Source of the DNA: Marine Group II euryarchaeote MED-G34
GTDB taxonomy: Archaea; Thermoplasmatota; Poseidoniia; Poseidoniales; Thalassarchaeaceae
Assembly: GCA_002457605.1 (NCBI GenBank)
Contig: NTJT01000011.1
Location: 1-36,660 of the forward strand
Direction of reading: 5' to 3'
DNA: 36,660 nt
In this document: piece by piece, positions 9,905 through 18,768 of the stretch
Layout of the letters: the number at the start of each line of letters is the position of its first letter
Position numbering within the stretch: the stretch's first letter is position 1
Made by a program: the position numbers and the translations under genes
Notes under the pieces: model-generated
Seen by the model: only the letters and a program-made list of their open reading frames with translations
What the model was told of the DNA's origin: nothing
The model's database searches: none

Positions 9905-11683
9905 ATGAGGGTAGCAGTTCTACTGGAGGATCGTTGCCAGCCGAAGAAGTGCAACGCCGAATGTTGGGCATTCTGCCCACCAGTACGCAACGGTATCGAA
10001 TGCATTGTCCTCGATGATTCCAATGGTAAGCCGCTGGTCTCGGAAGCCCTGTGCATAGGTTGTGGCATCTGCGTCGTCAAGTGTCCATTTGACGCTCTCA
10101 TTATCACCAACCTGCCCGAGGAACTCGACGGCGAGATGACACATCGCTACGGTGAGAATGGTTTCCGTCTGTTCAGGTTGCCCGCTCCTCGAGAGGAGCA
10201 GGTGGTAGGAATTCTAGGTCCCAACGGGATGGGGAAATCGACCGCGGTAAACCTACTCGCAGGAACCATCCAGCCAAATCTAGGTGACTGGACTGTGGAC
10301 TCTCGAGACTGGTTCGAGGTTCTCGAATCATTTCCGCGTGGAGAATTGCGTGATTACCTCGGTATGGTCGCTGAAGAGGGAGTGTCGGTCGCTGTAAAGC
10401 CACAGTACATCGACAAACTGCCGAAGATTTTCGAAGGTGATGTGCGCGAGTTGCTTGAGAGGGTAGATGACCGCGGTGAGCTGGTGGATTATACTACCCT
10501 CTTAGCGATTGATCACGTGCTCGACCGCAAGCTCGGCGCTCTGTCAGGAGGAGAATTACAGCGCGTGGCACTATGTGCTACGCTTCTCAAGGAGGCTGAT
10601 GTCTACTTCTTTGACGAGCCGTCCTCGTACCTAGACATCCATGAGAGGATGAGGATGGTCAGGATAATTCAGAATCTGGCCGAGCGCGGCAAGCGCGTCC
10701 TAGTCGTCGAGCATGACCTTGCAATACTCGACGTGTTGTGCGACCTGCTGCACGTGGTTTACGGTGAGCGTGCAGCCTACGGAATTTTCACGCCTCCACG
10801 CTCGACACGTACTGCAATCAACGCCTACCTAGACGGTTTCCTTCCTGAAGAGAACATCAGGATTCGTGATAAGCCGATACAGTTCTTACGGGGACGTACT
10901 AGAGGAGAAGAGGTCGGTGCACCGATTCTGAAATGGGGTGGTATCGAGAAGACGCTTGGTGATTTCCACCTCAAGACCGGCGAGGGTGAAGTCAAATCGG
11001 CCGAAGTGGTAGGTGTTGTAGGGCCCAACGCCACCGGGAAGACCACGATGGTCAGAATCATCGCTGGCGAGATGGACCCTGACGAAGGATGGTGCACGAT
11101 GGATGCAAAGGTGTCCTACAAACCCCAGCATGTCAGCGCCGACTTTGATGGGACTGTTCAAGACTGGCTCGACACCGAACTGGGCAACAAGTGGCGAACT
11201 GGAGAGTTCCACACGCAGGTAGTTCGAACTCTACAGGTAGACAAAATGCTAGAGTTACAGGCCAAGAAACTCTCTGGTGGTGAGCTCCAGGCAGTAAGCA
11301 TCACTATCTGCCTCGGCAAGGAGGCGGATCTATACTTACTCGACGAGCCTAGCGCGCACCTAGATGCCAACGCTAGGATGGAGACAGCGAAGGCCATTCG
11401 TAGGACCATGGAGAGCAATGAGAAGGCCGCCATGGTAATTGACCATGACATCTACTTCATCGACATCGTCAGTGATTCTCTTCTGGTCTTTGAGGGTGAA
11501 GGTGGCCGCAACGGCGACGCCGTGGGCCCGCTCAGTCTACGCAAAGGGATGAATCGCTTCTTGTCTGACGTGGACGTCACCTTCCGTCGTGATCATGACT
11601 CCCACAGGCCCCGAATAAACAAGCCCGGGAGTGTCAAGGATAGAGAACAGAAGGCCAAGGGAGAGTACTTCTATGCTGAATAG
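9905..11683 (+). CDS. ribosome recycling ATPase ABCE1 (Rli1)
   Basis: N-terminal Fe-S cysteine motifs (CQPKKCNAECWAFCP, CIGCGICVVKCPF), two ABC domains (GPNGMGKST, GPNATGKTT), LSGGELQ twice. Confidence 0.97.
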   Translation: MRVAVLLEDRCQPKKCNAECWAFCPPVRNGIECIVLDDSNGKPLVSEALCIGCGICVVKCPFDALIITNLPEELDGEMTHRYGENGFRLFRLPAPREEQVVGILGPNGMGKSTAVNLLAGTIQPNLGDWTVDSRDWFEVLESFPRGELRDYLGMVAEEGVSVAVKPQYIDKLPKIFEGDVRELLERVDDRGELVDYTTLLAIDHVLDRKLGALSGGELQRVALCATLLKEADVYFFDEPSSYLDIHERMRMVRIIQNLAERGKRVLVVEHDLAILDVLCDLLHVVYGERAAYGIFTPPRSTRTAINAYLDGFLPEENIRIRDKPIQFLRGRTRGEEVGAPILKWGGIEKTLGDFHLKTGEGEVKSAEVVGVVGPNATGKTTMVRIIAGEMDPDEGWCTMDAKVSYKPQHVSADFDGTVQDWLDTELGNKWRTGEFHTQVVRTLQVDKMLELQAKKLSGGELQAVSITICLGKEADLYLLDEPSAHLDANARMETAKAIRRTMESNEKAAMVIDHDIYFIDIVSDSLLVFEGEGGRNGDAVGPLSLRKGMNRFLSDVDVTFRRDHDSHRPRINKPGSVKDREQKAKGEYFYAE

Positions 11684-11724
11684 AATACCATTGGATTATT
11701 GAATGAGCCATAAGACGCATTAGC

Positions 11725-12222
11725 GTGACAGACGAGGCTGGAGAGGAGACCGTCGAGCAAGACGAGGAGTCCGATCCGATTGAGGATCTGGAGGCCAGAG
11801 TAGCAGAACTCGAGAAAGAGCTCCAGTACTCTGCTGCAGAAATGGTCAATGTAAGGCAGAGGGCAGCAAAGGAGAGATCTGAGGCATTGCGTTACGGCGG
11901 CATGTCGATGGCACTGAGGATGTTGCCTCTTGTTGACAGTCTTGAGAAGGCCTTAGAAGCTGCAAACGGAGATGATTCAGATGCTCTCAGCGAAGGAGTC
12001 AGACTCACTCTCGAAGGGGCCAAGTCGGCTCTGGAGGCTGAGGGAGTGAGCCAGATCGAGGTCGAATCTTCATTCGACCCGACGATGATGGAGGCGATTG
12101 CAACAGTTCCAGTCCCAGAGGGCAGCGGGCCGGGTAGTGTCATCGAAGTTATCGAGGTCGGTTACATGTACCATGACCGCGTCCTCCGCGCCGCTAGAGT
12201 GATAGTGGCCGAGGGTGAATGA
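11725..12222 (+). CDS. grpE: nucleotide exchange factor GrpE
   Basis: Acidic N-terminus, coiled-coil (VAELEKELQYSAAEMVNVRQRAAKERSEALRYG), C-terminal FDPTMMEAIATVPVPEGSGPGSVIEVIEVGYMYHDRVLRAARVIVAEG. Confidence 0.93.
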   Translation: MTDEAGEETVEQDEESDPIEDLEARVAELEKELQYSAAEMVNVRQRAAKERSEALRYGGMSMALRMLPLVDSLEKALEAANGDDSDALSEGVRLTLEGAKSALEAEGVSQIEVESSFDPTMMEAIATVPVPEGSGPGSVIEVIEVGYMYHDRVLRAARVIVAEGE

Positions 12223-13283
12223 TGCCAGACAGTGGATTGATTGACCCTGATATCAGGAAAGCGAGGACGCTTCCCTCGCGTTACTACGCCGATGAGAAAG
12301 TTTTCTCAAAGATAGTAGATGGATTCGCAGAGTGCTGGCACTTCGCCGCTCACGAGAGTCAATTGGATAAGCACAACGTGCTCCCTCTCGAACACATGGA
12401 GAGCCTTGTGGGAGAACCGATGTTACTCTCCCGTGATGATGCAATCAGGTGTCTTTCCAACGTCTGTACTCATCGCGGGATGTTAGTGGCCACTGAGGCG
12501 TGCAGCGCCTCGACTCTTCGCTGCGGTTACCACGGCCGCACATTCGGCCTAGACGGCTGCTTCCGAAACATGCCGGAGTTCGATGAAGTGGAAGATTTTC
12601 CTAGCCCTTCAGACAACCTCTCTGCTTTTGCCATGAAGCGATGGAAGGGGCTTCTCTTCGCCGGAACCAAGCCGCATCGCTTCGAAGATTGTCTTGAAGA
12701 ACTGGAGTCGCGAATTGGATGGATGCCCATTGAGTCATTCCAGCATGACCTTTCGCGTCACCGGTCTTACGACATCGATGCGAATTGGGCACTCTATGTT
12801 GACAACTACCTCGAGGGATTTCACATTCCTTACGTCCATGGTGATTTGCATGAGGAACTCGACTATGACTCATACCGGACTGAGCTTTTCGAAGGAGGCG
12901 TTCTGCAGATTGGTATTGCCCGCAGTAACGAGACATGCTTCGAACTACCTGATTCATCACCCGATTATGGACAGCGAATTGCCGCCTACTACTACTGGCT
13001 CTACCCGGGTGTGATGCTGAACTTCTATCCTTGGGGGCTGTCTGTCAATATCGTCACCCCTCTCTCAGTAGACCGCACAAGAATAGTTTACCATGGCTTC
13101 GTATGGGACCATTCGAAGCTTGGAATGGGAGCAGGAGGGGATCTTGACAAGGTGGAGAGTGAGGACCAGGGAATCGTCGAGGCTACACAGAGAGGAGTGG
13201 CATCAAGAGTGTATGATAGGGGACGATATTCCCCTACAAAAGAGACGGGTGTTCACCACTTCCACAGGATGCTTGCATCCTAA
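12219..13283 (+). CDS. Rieske [2Fe-2S] aromatic-ring-hydroxylating oxygenase alpha-subunit-like protein
   Basis: Rieske motif CTHRGMLVATEACSASTLRCGYH; mononuclear iron motif NWALYVDNYLEGFHIPYVH; DQGIVEATQRG. Confidence 0.9.
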   Translation: MMPDSGLIDPDIRKARTLPSRYYADEKVFSKIVDGFAECWHFAAHESQLDKHNVLPLEHMESLVGEPMLLSRDDAIRCLSNVCTHRGMLVATEACSASTLRCGYHGRTFGLDGCFRNMPEFDEVEDFPSPSDNLSAFAMKRWKGLLFAGTKPHRFEDCLEELESRIGWMPIESFQHDLSRHRSYDIDANWALYVDNYLEGFHIPYVHGDLHEELDYDSYRTELFEGGVLQIGIARSNETCFELPDSSPDYGQRIAAYYYWLYPGVMLNFYPWGLSVNIVTPLSVDRTRIVYHGFVWDHSKLGMGAGGDLDKVESEDQGIVEATQRGVASRVYDRGRYSPTKETGVHHFHRMLAS

Positions 13284-13320
13284 CGACAGTTCATAACTAA
13301 TCAGAGCCTCACAAGGTAGG

Positions 13321-15402
13321 ATGAATAGTGACTCTAAGACTAGAATAGCAATTTTACTTGTGATTTCCATATTGCTTTCCGGTTGTAGCGGAGGGGAAAC
13401 TGAGATTGCGCCTCAGGAAATCGCCGGGTGTACCGACGAGGCGGCGGAAAACTTCAATCCCGACGCAACTGTATCTGACAGGTCCTGCGTATATTCCGAA
13501 CCTGAGCCAGAACCTGGGCCAGAAGTAATCGCGGTACCACATACTGATGATTGTGACAACACCAATCCTGATCACTGCCTCCTTCCTTTCCCATCGGGTG
13601 CCTTCTTGGTAGAGGATTCGACTACTGTTACGGGATTCAGACTGAACATAGAGGGTAGCGCAATTCCTGATTCTGGGTCTGCCGTATCTGAATCTTTCAC
13701 GATTTTTAATCTCAAAGACGGTAATTCACCCTCTTCTCAAATCTTCACTACATTTGAACGAACTCCTGATATCTCTGACCTCGCTTCACAGTATGATATT
13801 GCACTATCACTTGATGCAAGTCACGGAACAGTATTGCTCAACATGGATTCTGGTCAAATAGTCCCTCACTGGGTAGAAGTCTCTTCAAGAACTCAAGATG
13901 ACGAGGCGCCCCTAGTCCATATTCGATCAATCAAGGGATTGGAGCACAACACTCAGTATGCGGTAGCCTTCAGAAATCTGAGTGATGAAACTGGGACGGA
14001 AATTAATCCTTCCTTAGCTTTCATGGCACTAAGAGATGGAGCAATTACTGACTCTCCAGATATTGAGAATCGTAGAGGAGGTTACGACGTAATGTTTGAT
14101 GCATTGGATGCCATAGGTTTCGAGCGAACGACTTTGCAATCTGCTTGGTGGTTCCATACTGCATCTACTGAATCTATCACTAGTGACTTGATTACTATGC
14201 GTGATGATGCTTCGGCACGACTAGGAGAGGGCGGAATAGGTTGCAATGTCACATCTGTGGATGAAAACTACCAAAACGACAACACCACCTTTAGGAGAGT
14301 CAGAGGTACGATTACAACCCCTCACTATATCGAGTCAATTTTCCCTCCAACTCTGATGAGTAGAGATTCCGATGGAACTCCACTTTTCACCTTCAATAGC
14401 GAGGTTGTATTCACTCTGTTGATCCCTCAATCAGCCGCAACCTCGGGGAATCCGGTTCCACTAGTGGTACTTGGACACGGCTTCCTTGGTAACGGAGAAG
14501 GTATGGTCTCCGGATTCAGAGGATGGGCGAACGAACATGGATACGCCACAATTGGTACCGACTTCAAAGGCTGGAGTTCGGATGGTGATTTCGATGCTAT
14601 TACATTCGGACTGATGAACGTAAACTATCTTCAGCATCAGGCTGAGAGGCTTCAGCAATCTGTAATCAATCACTTAGCAATGATTAGGACGATAAAGGGT
14701 GTTTGTTCTGATTTACCCGAATTCCACAATGAGGGAGTGAATCTCGTTGATTCGAGTGGCGATTTGAATTATCTTGGAGTATCATTGGGCGGCATCAGAG
14801 GTCCGTCGATGCTATCTCTGATACCTGAACTAAACAGAGGAGTACTATTTGTTGCCGGATCATCCTTCAGCTTCATCGCAGAGAGATCTACGCAATACAC
14901 ACAGTTCGAACTTCTTTTTGGAAATGATTTGGCTTATCCGTCCACCAATGACAGGTCCATACTACTCTCCCTAATGCAGTCCATGTGGGATTCTACTGAG
15001 GCGGAAACCTATCTTGCGTTCAGAGAAGGTGGTTTGAATGGGCAACTAAACGCATACGAAATGTTGTACATCGTTTCGATTAACGATGCTCAGGTTACCA
15101 TATTGTCTGCCGATCGGGCAGCTAGGACGTCGGGCATACCTGTTATCGACAACTCAACTTATCACCCCTACGGAATCGGAGTAGCACAAGCACCGATTGA
15201 CGGTTCTGGCATTGTGTATTTCGATGGTGGTTTTCCAGAAGTTCCAGCAGGAAATATTCAGGGTCCGATGGAATACCATTCGTTAGCCCACAATCAGGTA
15301 CTCGGTCAAGATTCAGCGGTTAATCTCGCCAATGAATACCTGTTGACAGGAGTAGTTGCCGACACGTGTTCGGGCGAGTGCTATTTCGAAGGTACATGGT
15401 GA
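13321..15402 (+). CDS. secreted lipoprotein with predicted alpha/beta-hydrolase (lipase-like) domain
   Basis: Signal peptide and lipobox (ILLVISILLSGCSGG), GCTDEAAENFNPDATVSDRSC motif, VVLGHGFLGNGEG and nucleophile-elbow-like GVSLGGIRG. Confidence 0.72.
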   Translation: MNSDSKTRIAILLVISILLSGCSGGETEIAPQEIAGCTDEAAENFNPDATVSDRSCVYSEPEPEPGPEVIAVPHTDDCDNTNPDHCLLPFPSGAFLVEDSTTVTGFRLNIEGSAIPDSGSAVSESFTIFNLKDGNSPSSQIFTTFERTPDISDLASQYDIALSLDASHGTVLLNMDSGQIVPHWVEVSSRTQDDEAPLVHIRSIKGLEHNTQYAVAFRNLSDETGTEINPSLAFMALRDGAITDSPDIENRRGGYDVMFDALDAIGFERTTLQSAWWFHTASTESITSDLITMRDDASARLGEGGIGCNVTSVDENYQNDNTTFRRVRGTITTPHYIESIFPPTLMSRDSDGTPLFTFNSEVVFTLLIPQSAATSGNPVPLVVLGHGFLGNGEGMVSGFRGWANEHGYATIGTDFKGWSSDGDFDAITFGLMNVNYLQHQAERLQQSVINHLAMIRTIKGVCSDLPEFHNEGVNLVDSSGDLNYLGVSLGGIRGPSMLSLIPELNRGVLFVAGSSFSFIAERSTQYTQFELLFGNDLAYPSTNDRSILLSLMQSMWDSTEAETYLAFREGGLNGQLNAYEMLYIVSINDAQVTILSADRAARTSGIPVIDNSTYHPYGIGVAQAPIDGSGIVYFDGGFPEVPAGNIQGPMEYHSLAHNQVLGQDSAVNLANEYLLTGVVADTCSGECYFEGTW

Positions 15403-16017
15403 TTAGCCTACTGGCTCGCCGCCTTCGCCGAGGAAGGCAAGACGTCTCAATCCGTTGCTACTGATGAGATGGTCCACAATCACTGACGGGACGGAGTGAG
15501 AAAGGACACTGCGAACTGCTTCCTCATCATCCACGGTCGACATCATCCTCGCTGTCTCTCTGACCCTCCACCCCTCGAAGTTGTCTCGCTGCTCTAGTGA
15601 CGACATTACAACAGGCCAACCAGCATTTTCGTAGAGCTCTGCTGAAGGGATGTCGCTGGTGAAGAAGACGCCGGCTACTCCGTGATACATTTCAGCGTGA
15701 ACTACCCAATTAGGAGGATCCTCGATATCCGGGACCGAGACTATGCTAACATCAACAATACCCTCTGCCTCCAACCATGTATTGAGCATTGCAATTCTCT
15801 CTTCTGAACTCCACGGATTTTGCATTGATTCTGGCCTGTTAGAAGATCCTATCACGATGACCAGTGGCATCTCTGAGGCATTGAGTTTGCGCCACTCTTC
15901 TGCGGCCTTGATTAATTGTGCATGACCGCGGTGAAACGGCTGGAACCTTCCCAGGACCACTAGGCTAGGATTTGGCGGCGATGCCGGTGGCTCCGGGTGA
16001 ATTGGAAGATTAGTCAT
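15403..16017 (-). CDS. nicotinamide-nucleotide adenylyltransferase-like (cytidylyltransferase superfamily)
   Basis: LGRFQPFHRGHAQLI, IGSSNRPES...NPWSSEERIAML signature of archaeal NadM-type enzymes. Confidence 0.85.
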   Translation of the reverse strand: MTNLPIHPEPPASPPNPSLVVLGRFQPFHRGHAQLIKAAEEWRKLNASEMPLVIVIGSSNRPESMQNPWSSEERIAMLNTWLEAEGIVDVSIVSVPDIEDPPNWVVHAEMYHGVAGVFFTSDIPSAELYENAGWPVVMSSLEQRDNFEGWRVRETARMMSTVDDEEAVRSVLSHSVPSVIVDHLISSNGLRRLAFLGEGGEPVG

Positions 16018-16712
16018 GCTGCCACCCCCACCACCTCACCCAGACTCTGAGAGTCGAGATTCCAAAGTTCCGGTTCAAGGAACTCTCTGCCGATTAGTAT
16101 CGGCAATCCCTCGCTACGTGCCCTGTAGACGAAGTCGAACAGCAATTTGCTGGCACTGCGATGGGACTCCATAGTGGGTAGTATACGAGGATCCTCAGAA
16201 GGCTCCATTGTCTCGCCCAAACTCTGTCGACGCGTCATCCAGTCAAGCACCACTGACTCCGAGTAAGATATCCTGTCAATACTAGAAAGAGACTCTGAGA
16301 ACTCTGACCAGACCTGCTGTTGCAGAAACTCCTCGACAGACAGATTTCTACCCAGAAGAGGCTCGATGTACAGAAACAGTCTGGCATCCCAGCAACTCCA
16401 CTCTCCAAACGAGCACCAGCGTGCCAATGCTAGTGCCAGTTCGCAGGATGAGTTGGAATCCAATCCCTGTTCAGCGAGTGGTTTGGTCAGATCCAAATTG
16501 GCCTTTGCGTCCGACCACTCCAACACATCTCCCTCGATATCTACATCGAAGCTCCTGTGGAAGCGCGCATCTGGCTCCGGTCGCAGTGCCCTGAGGGCAC
16601 GGCCCTCCATGCCATCCAACAATTCGCCAAGAGGCTTCAAACAGAGACTATCGAAGCCCTCTCTATCGACTAGAAGGAGGATGACATCGGCCAAAGTACT
16701 CGCCCCATACAC
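16014..16712 (-). CDS. hypothetical protein co-transcribed with the NMNAT-like gene
   Basis: 232 aa ORF overlapping the downstream gene start by 4 nt; no recognised family. Confidence 0.65.
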   Translation of the reverse strand: MYGASTLADVILLLVDREGFDSLCLKPLGELLDGMEGRALRALRPEPDARFHRSFDVDIEGDVLEWSDAKANLDLTKPLAEQGLDSNSSCELALALARWCSFGEWSCWDARLFLYIEPLLGRNLSVEEFLQQQVWSEFSESLSSIDRISYSESVVLDWMTRRQSLGETMEPSEDPRILPTMESHRSASKLLFDFVYRARSEGLPILIGREFLEPELWNLDSQSLGEVVGVAA

Positions 16713-16739
16713 ACCACTCGGTGGTACGCAAAGAACCCT

Positions 16740-16758
16740 CGCTCGCCTACGGCGAGCG
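16740..16758. repeat. inverted repeat (8-bp arms, 3-nt loop)
   Basis: CGCTCGCC-TAC-GGCGAGCG between two divergent genes. Confidence 0.85.
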
Positions 16759-16830
16759 CTGTAACGCCACCGGATTCAAGAACTCGGGGCGGGGCGTGGG
16801 TGGCGTCCGAATGGGCGCTGAGGGATTGCA

Positions 16831-17946
16831 TTGGCCACCATAGAAGAGCAAATCAAGTCCCTCGAAGAGGAGATTGGCAAGACCAAGTACAACAAGGCAA
16901 CTCAAGGCCACATTGGTAAGCTCAAGGCCAAGATCGCCGCCCTCAGAGCTCGTAAAGAGAAGGCTCAGGCGCATGCCAAGTCCAGTGGCGGAGGACCGGG
17001 GTTCGAGGTCAAGAAATCCGGTGACGCATCAGTCGCACTGGTCGGTTTCCCAAGCGTCGGTAAGTCAAGTCTAATCTCCCAGTTGACAGATGCAGAATCG
17101 AATATCGGAGATTTTGCATTCACCACGCTGACATGTATCCCAGGACTGATGGAGCACCGAGGGGCTAAGATCCAGATTCTCGATCTGCCTGGACTAATCA
17201 AGGGAGCAGCTGAAGGAAAAGGCAGGGGTCGCGAGATTCTCAATGTAATTCGCAGCACTGACATGGTACTGTATGTGATGGATCCGTTCCAAGAGGCGCA
17301 CTTCGAGATATTGGACCAAGAACTATGGAAGTCAGGGATGAGGCTCAACCAACAGCCGCCACAGGTCTTCATCACGAGGACAAAACGAGGAGGGATTGTC
17401 GTACGGTCGACACTTGAGCAGACCAATCTGACCGAAGAGGAGATTCGAGAGATAGTCCGTAGTTTCGGAATTGTCTCTGCCACGGTTACCCTGCGCACCG
17501 ATGTTACCGACGACCACATCGTCGACACATTGGCTGGGAGTCGTGTCTACAGTCGCGCAGTCGTGGTCCTCAACAAGATTGACCTAGCTACCGAGAACGA
17601 TCTTGAGCGAGCTAGGTCGATGTTGCCAGAGGGGTGGCCAGTGCTAGAGGTCTCAGCGAAGACAGGTGAAGGTATCGACCAGATGAAGGACTTCATCTTC
17701 GACCACCTGCACTTCATGTCGATATACCTCAAGCCACAGAGTAAAGAAGCGGACCTAATCGAACCTCTAATAGTCAAGGACACCTCAACGGTTCGCGATG
17801 TCTGCGCCAAGTTGCACCGTGATTTTGTACGCAAGTTCAGATACGCCAGAGTCAAGGGTCCGAGTGCAAAGTTCGATTGGCAGAGAGTCGGGTTGGATCA
17901 TGTCCTCAAAGACGACGATCTACTGACAATTATTACACGGAAATAA
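16831..17946 (+). CDS. DRG-family (Obg-like) GTPase with TGS domain
   Basis: GFPSVGKSSLISQLTDAESNIGDFAFTTLTCIPG, DLPGLIKGAAEGKGRGREIL, NKIDL, C-terminal TGS-like region. Confidence 0.95.
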   Translation: MATIEEQIKSLEEEIGKTKYNKATQGHIGKLKAKIAALRARKEKAQAHAKSSGGGPGFEVKKSGDASVALVGFPSVGKSSLISQLTDAESNIGDFAFTTLTCIPGLMEHRGAKIQILDLPGLIKGAAEGKGRGREILNVIRSTDMVLYVMDPFQEAHFEILDQELWKSGMRLNQQPPQVFITRTKRGGIVVRSTLEQTNLTEEEIREIVRSFGIVSATVTLRTDVTDDHIVDTLAGSRVYSRAVVVLNKIDLATENDLERARSMLPEGWPVLEVSAKTGEGIDQMKDFIFDHLHFMSIYLKPQSKEADLIEPLIVKDTSTVRDVCAKLHRDFVRKFRYARVKGPSAKFDWQRVGLDHVLKDDDLLTIITRK

Positions 17947-18003
17947 ATCCGTGGGACTAGTCTGTGTTGCGATGTATTCAGGAACAGGACGCCTACCCAC
18001 AGC

Positions 18004-18768
18004 ATGGCCGAGGGTTCAGCCGATGTACTACCCCGTGCCGCCGTTCGCGGACTCATCGAGCATATGGCTAGAAGGTTGTATCTGCTCGTGGCAGTATTCG
18101 TAATCGGCCTCATCGGCGGATACCCTGCCGCTGGTGATGCCATAGAGTGGCTCCTACAGGCCGATGGTTACCGTCCCGATGGTGTGCAGGTAATCATTTT
18201 ACAGCCGATGGAGGTTGTACTATTGAGACTCAGGATTGCAACAAATCTCGGTATCGCACTTGTGGTTCTAGTGGTTCTCTGCGACATGGGCTATAACGGT
18301 CGCAAAATCCTATCCGATGCCTACCGCAGGAAGTTCGTTCCTATGGGAGGGGGGCTCGTTGCTCTGCTCTTTGTTCTTGTTTGCGCTCTTGGCCTCGGTG
18401 CAGGAGGAGGAATGTATGCGCATGAGATACTGGTACCGATGCTTCTTGAGTATCTGTCCGAGGACGCTGCTGCTGCGGGGCTTGAATCAACCTGGCAGCT
18501 ACAATCGTGGATTGGATTCATTGTTGGCTTGTACTTCGCATCCGTAGTCGGCTTCCAAGTGCCACTGGCAGTACTCCTAATGCTTCGATATGATGTGATT
18601 GAACGCTCGAGTATCACTGATAATAGGGAGATTCTATGGTTCTCAGCACTGCTCTTAGGAGCATTACTATCTCCTCCAGACCCGCTTTCACTCTTCCTCG
18701 TCGGCGGCCCTATGCTGATCCTCCTAGAGGTTGCTCTGATAATCGATCGACTGACTAATCGAGGCTGA
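18004..18768 (+). CDS. tatC: Sec-independent protein translocase TatC-like
   Basis: Multi-TM protein, N-terminal GLIEHMARRLYLLV, C-terminal LLGALLSPPDPLSLFLVGGPMLILLEVALII typical of TatC. Confidence 0.82.
   Translation: MAEGSADVLPRAAVRGLIEHMARRLYLLVAVFVIGLIGGYPAAGDAIEWLLQADGYRPDGVQVIILQPMEVVLLRLRIATNLGIALVVLVVLCDMGYNGRKILSDAYRRKFVPMGGGLVALLFVLVCALGLGAGGGMYAHEILVPMLLEYLSEDAAAAGLESTWQLQSWIGFIVGLYFASVVGFQVPLAVLLMLRYDVIERSSITDNREILWFSALLLGALLSPPDPLSLFLVGGPMLILLEVALIIDRLTNRG

Noticed and set aside
16965-17528. 187-aa minus-strand ORF
   Set aside because: Antisense to the well-supported DRG GTPase.
17936-17953. CACGGA-AATAAA-TCCGTG hairpin spanning the DRG GTPase stop codon
   Set aside because: Only 6-bp arms, no U tract; may be a weak terminator but not strong enough to call.
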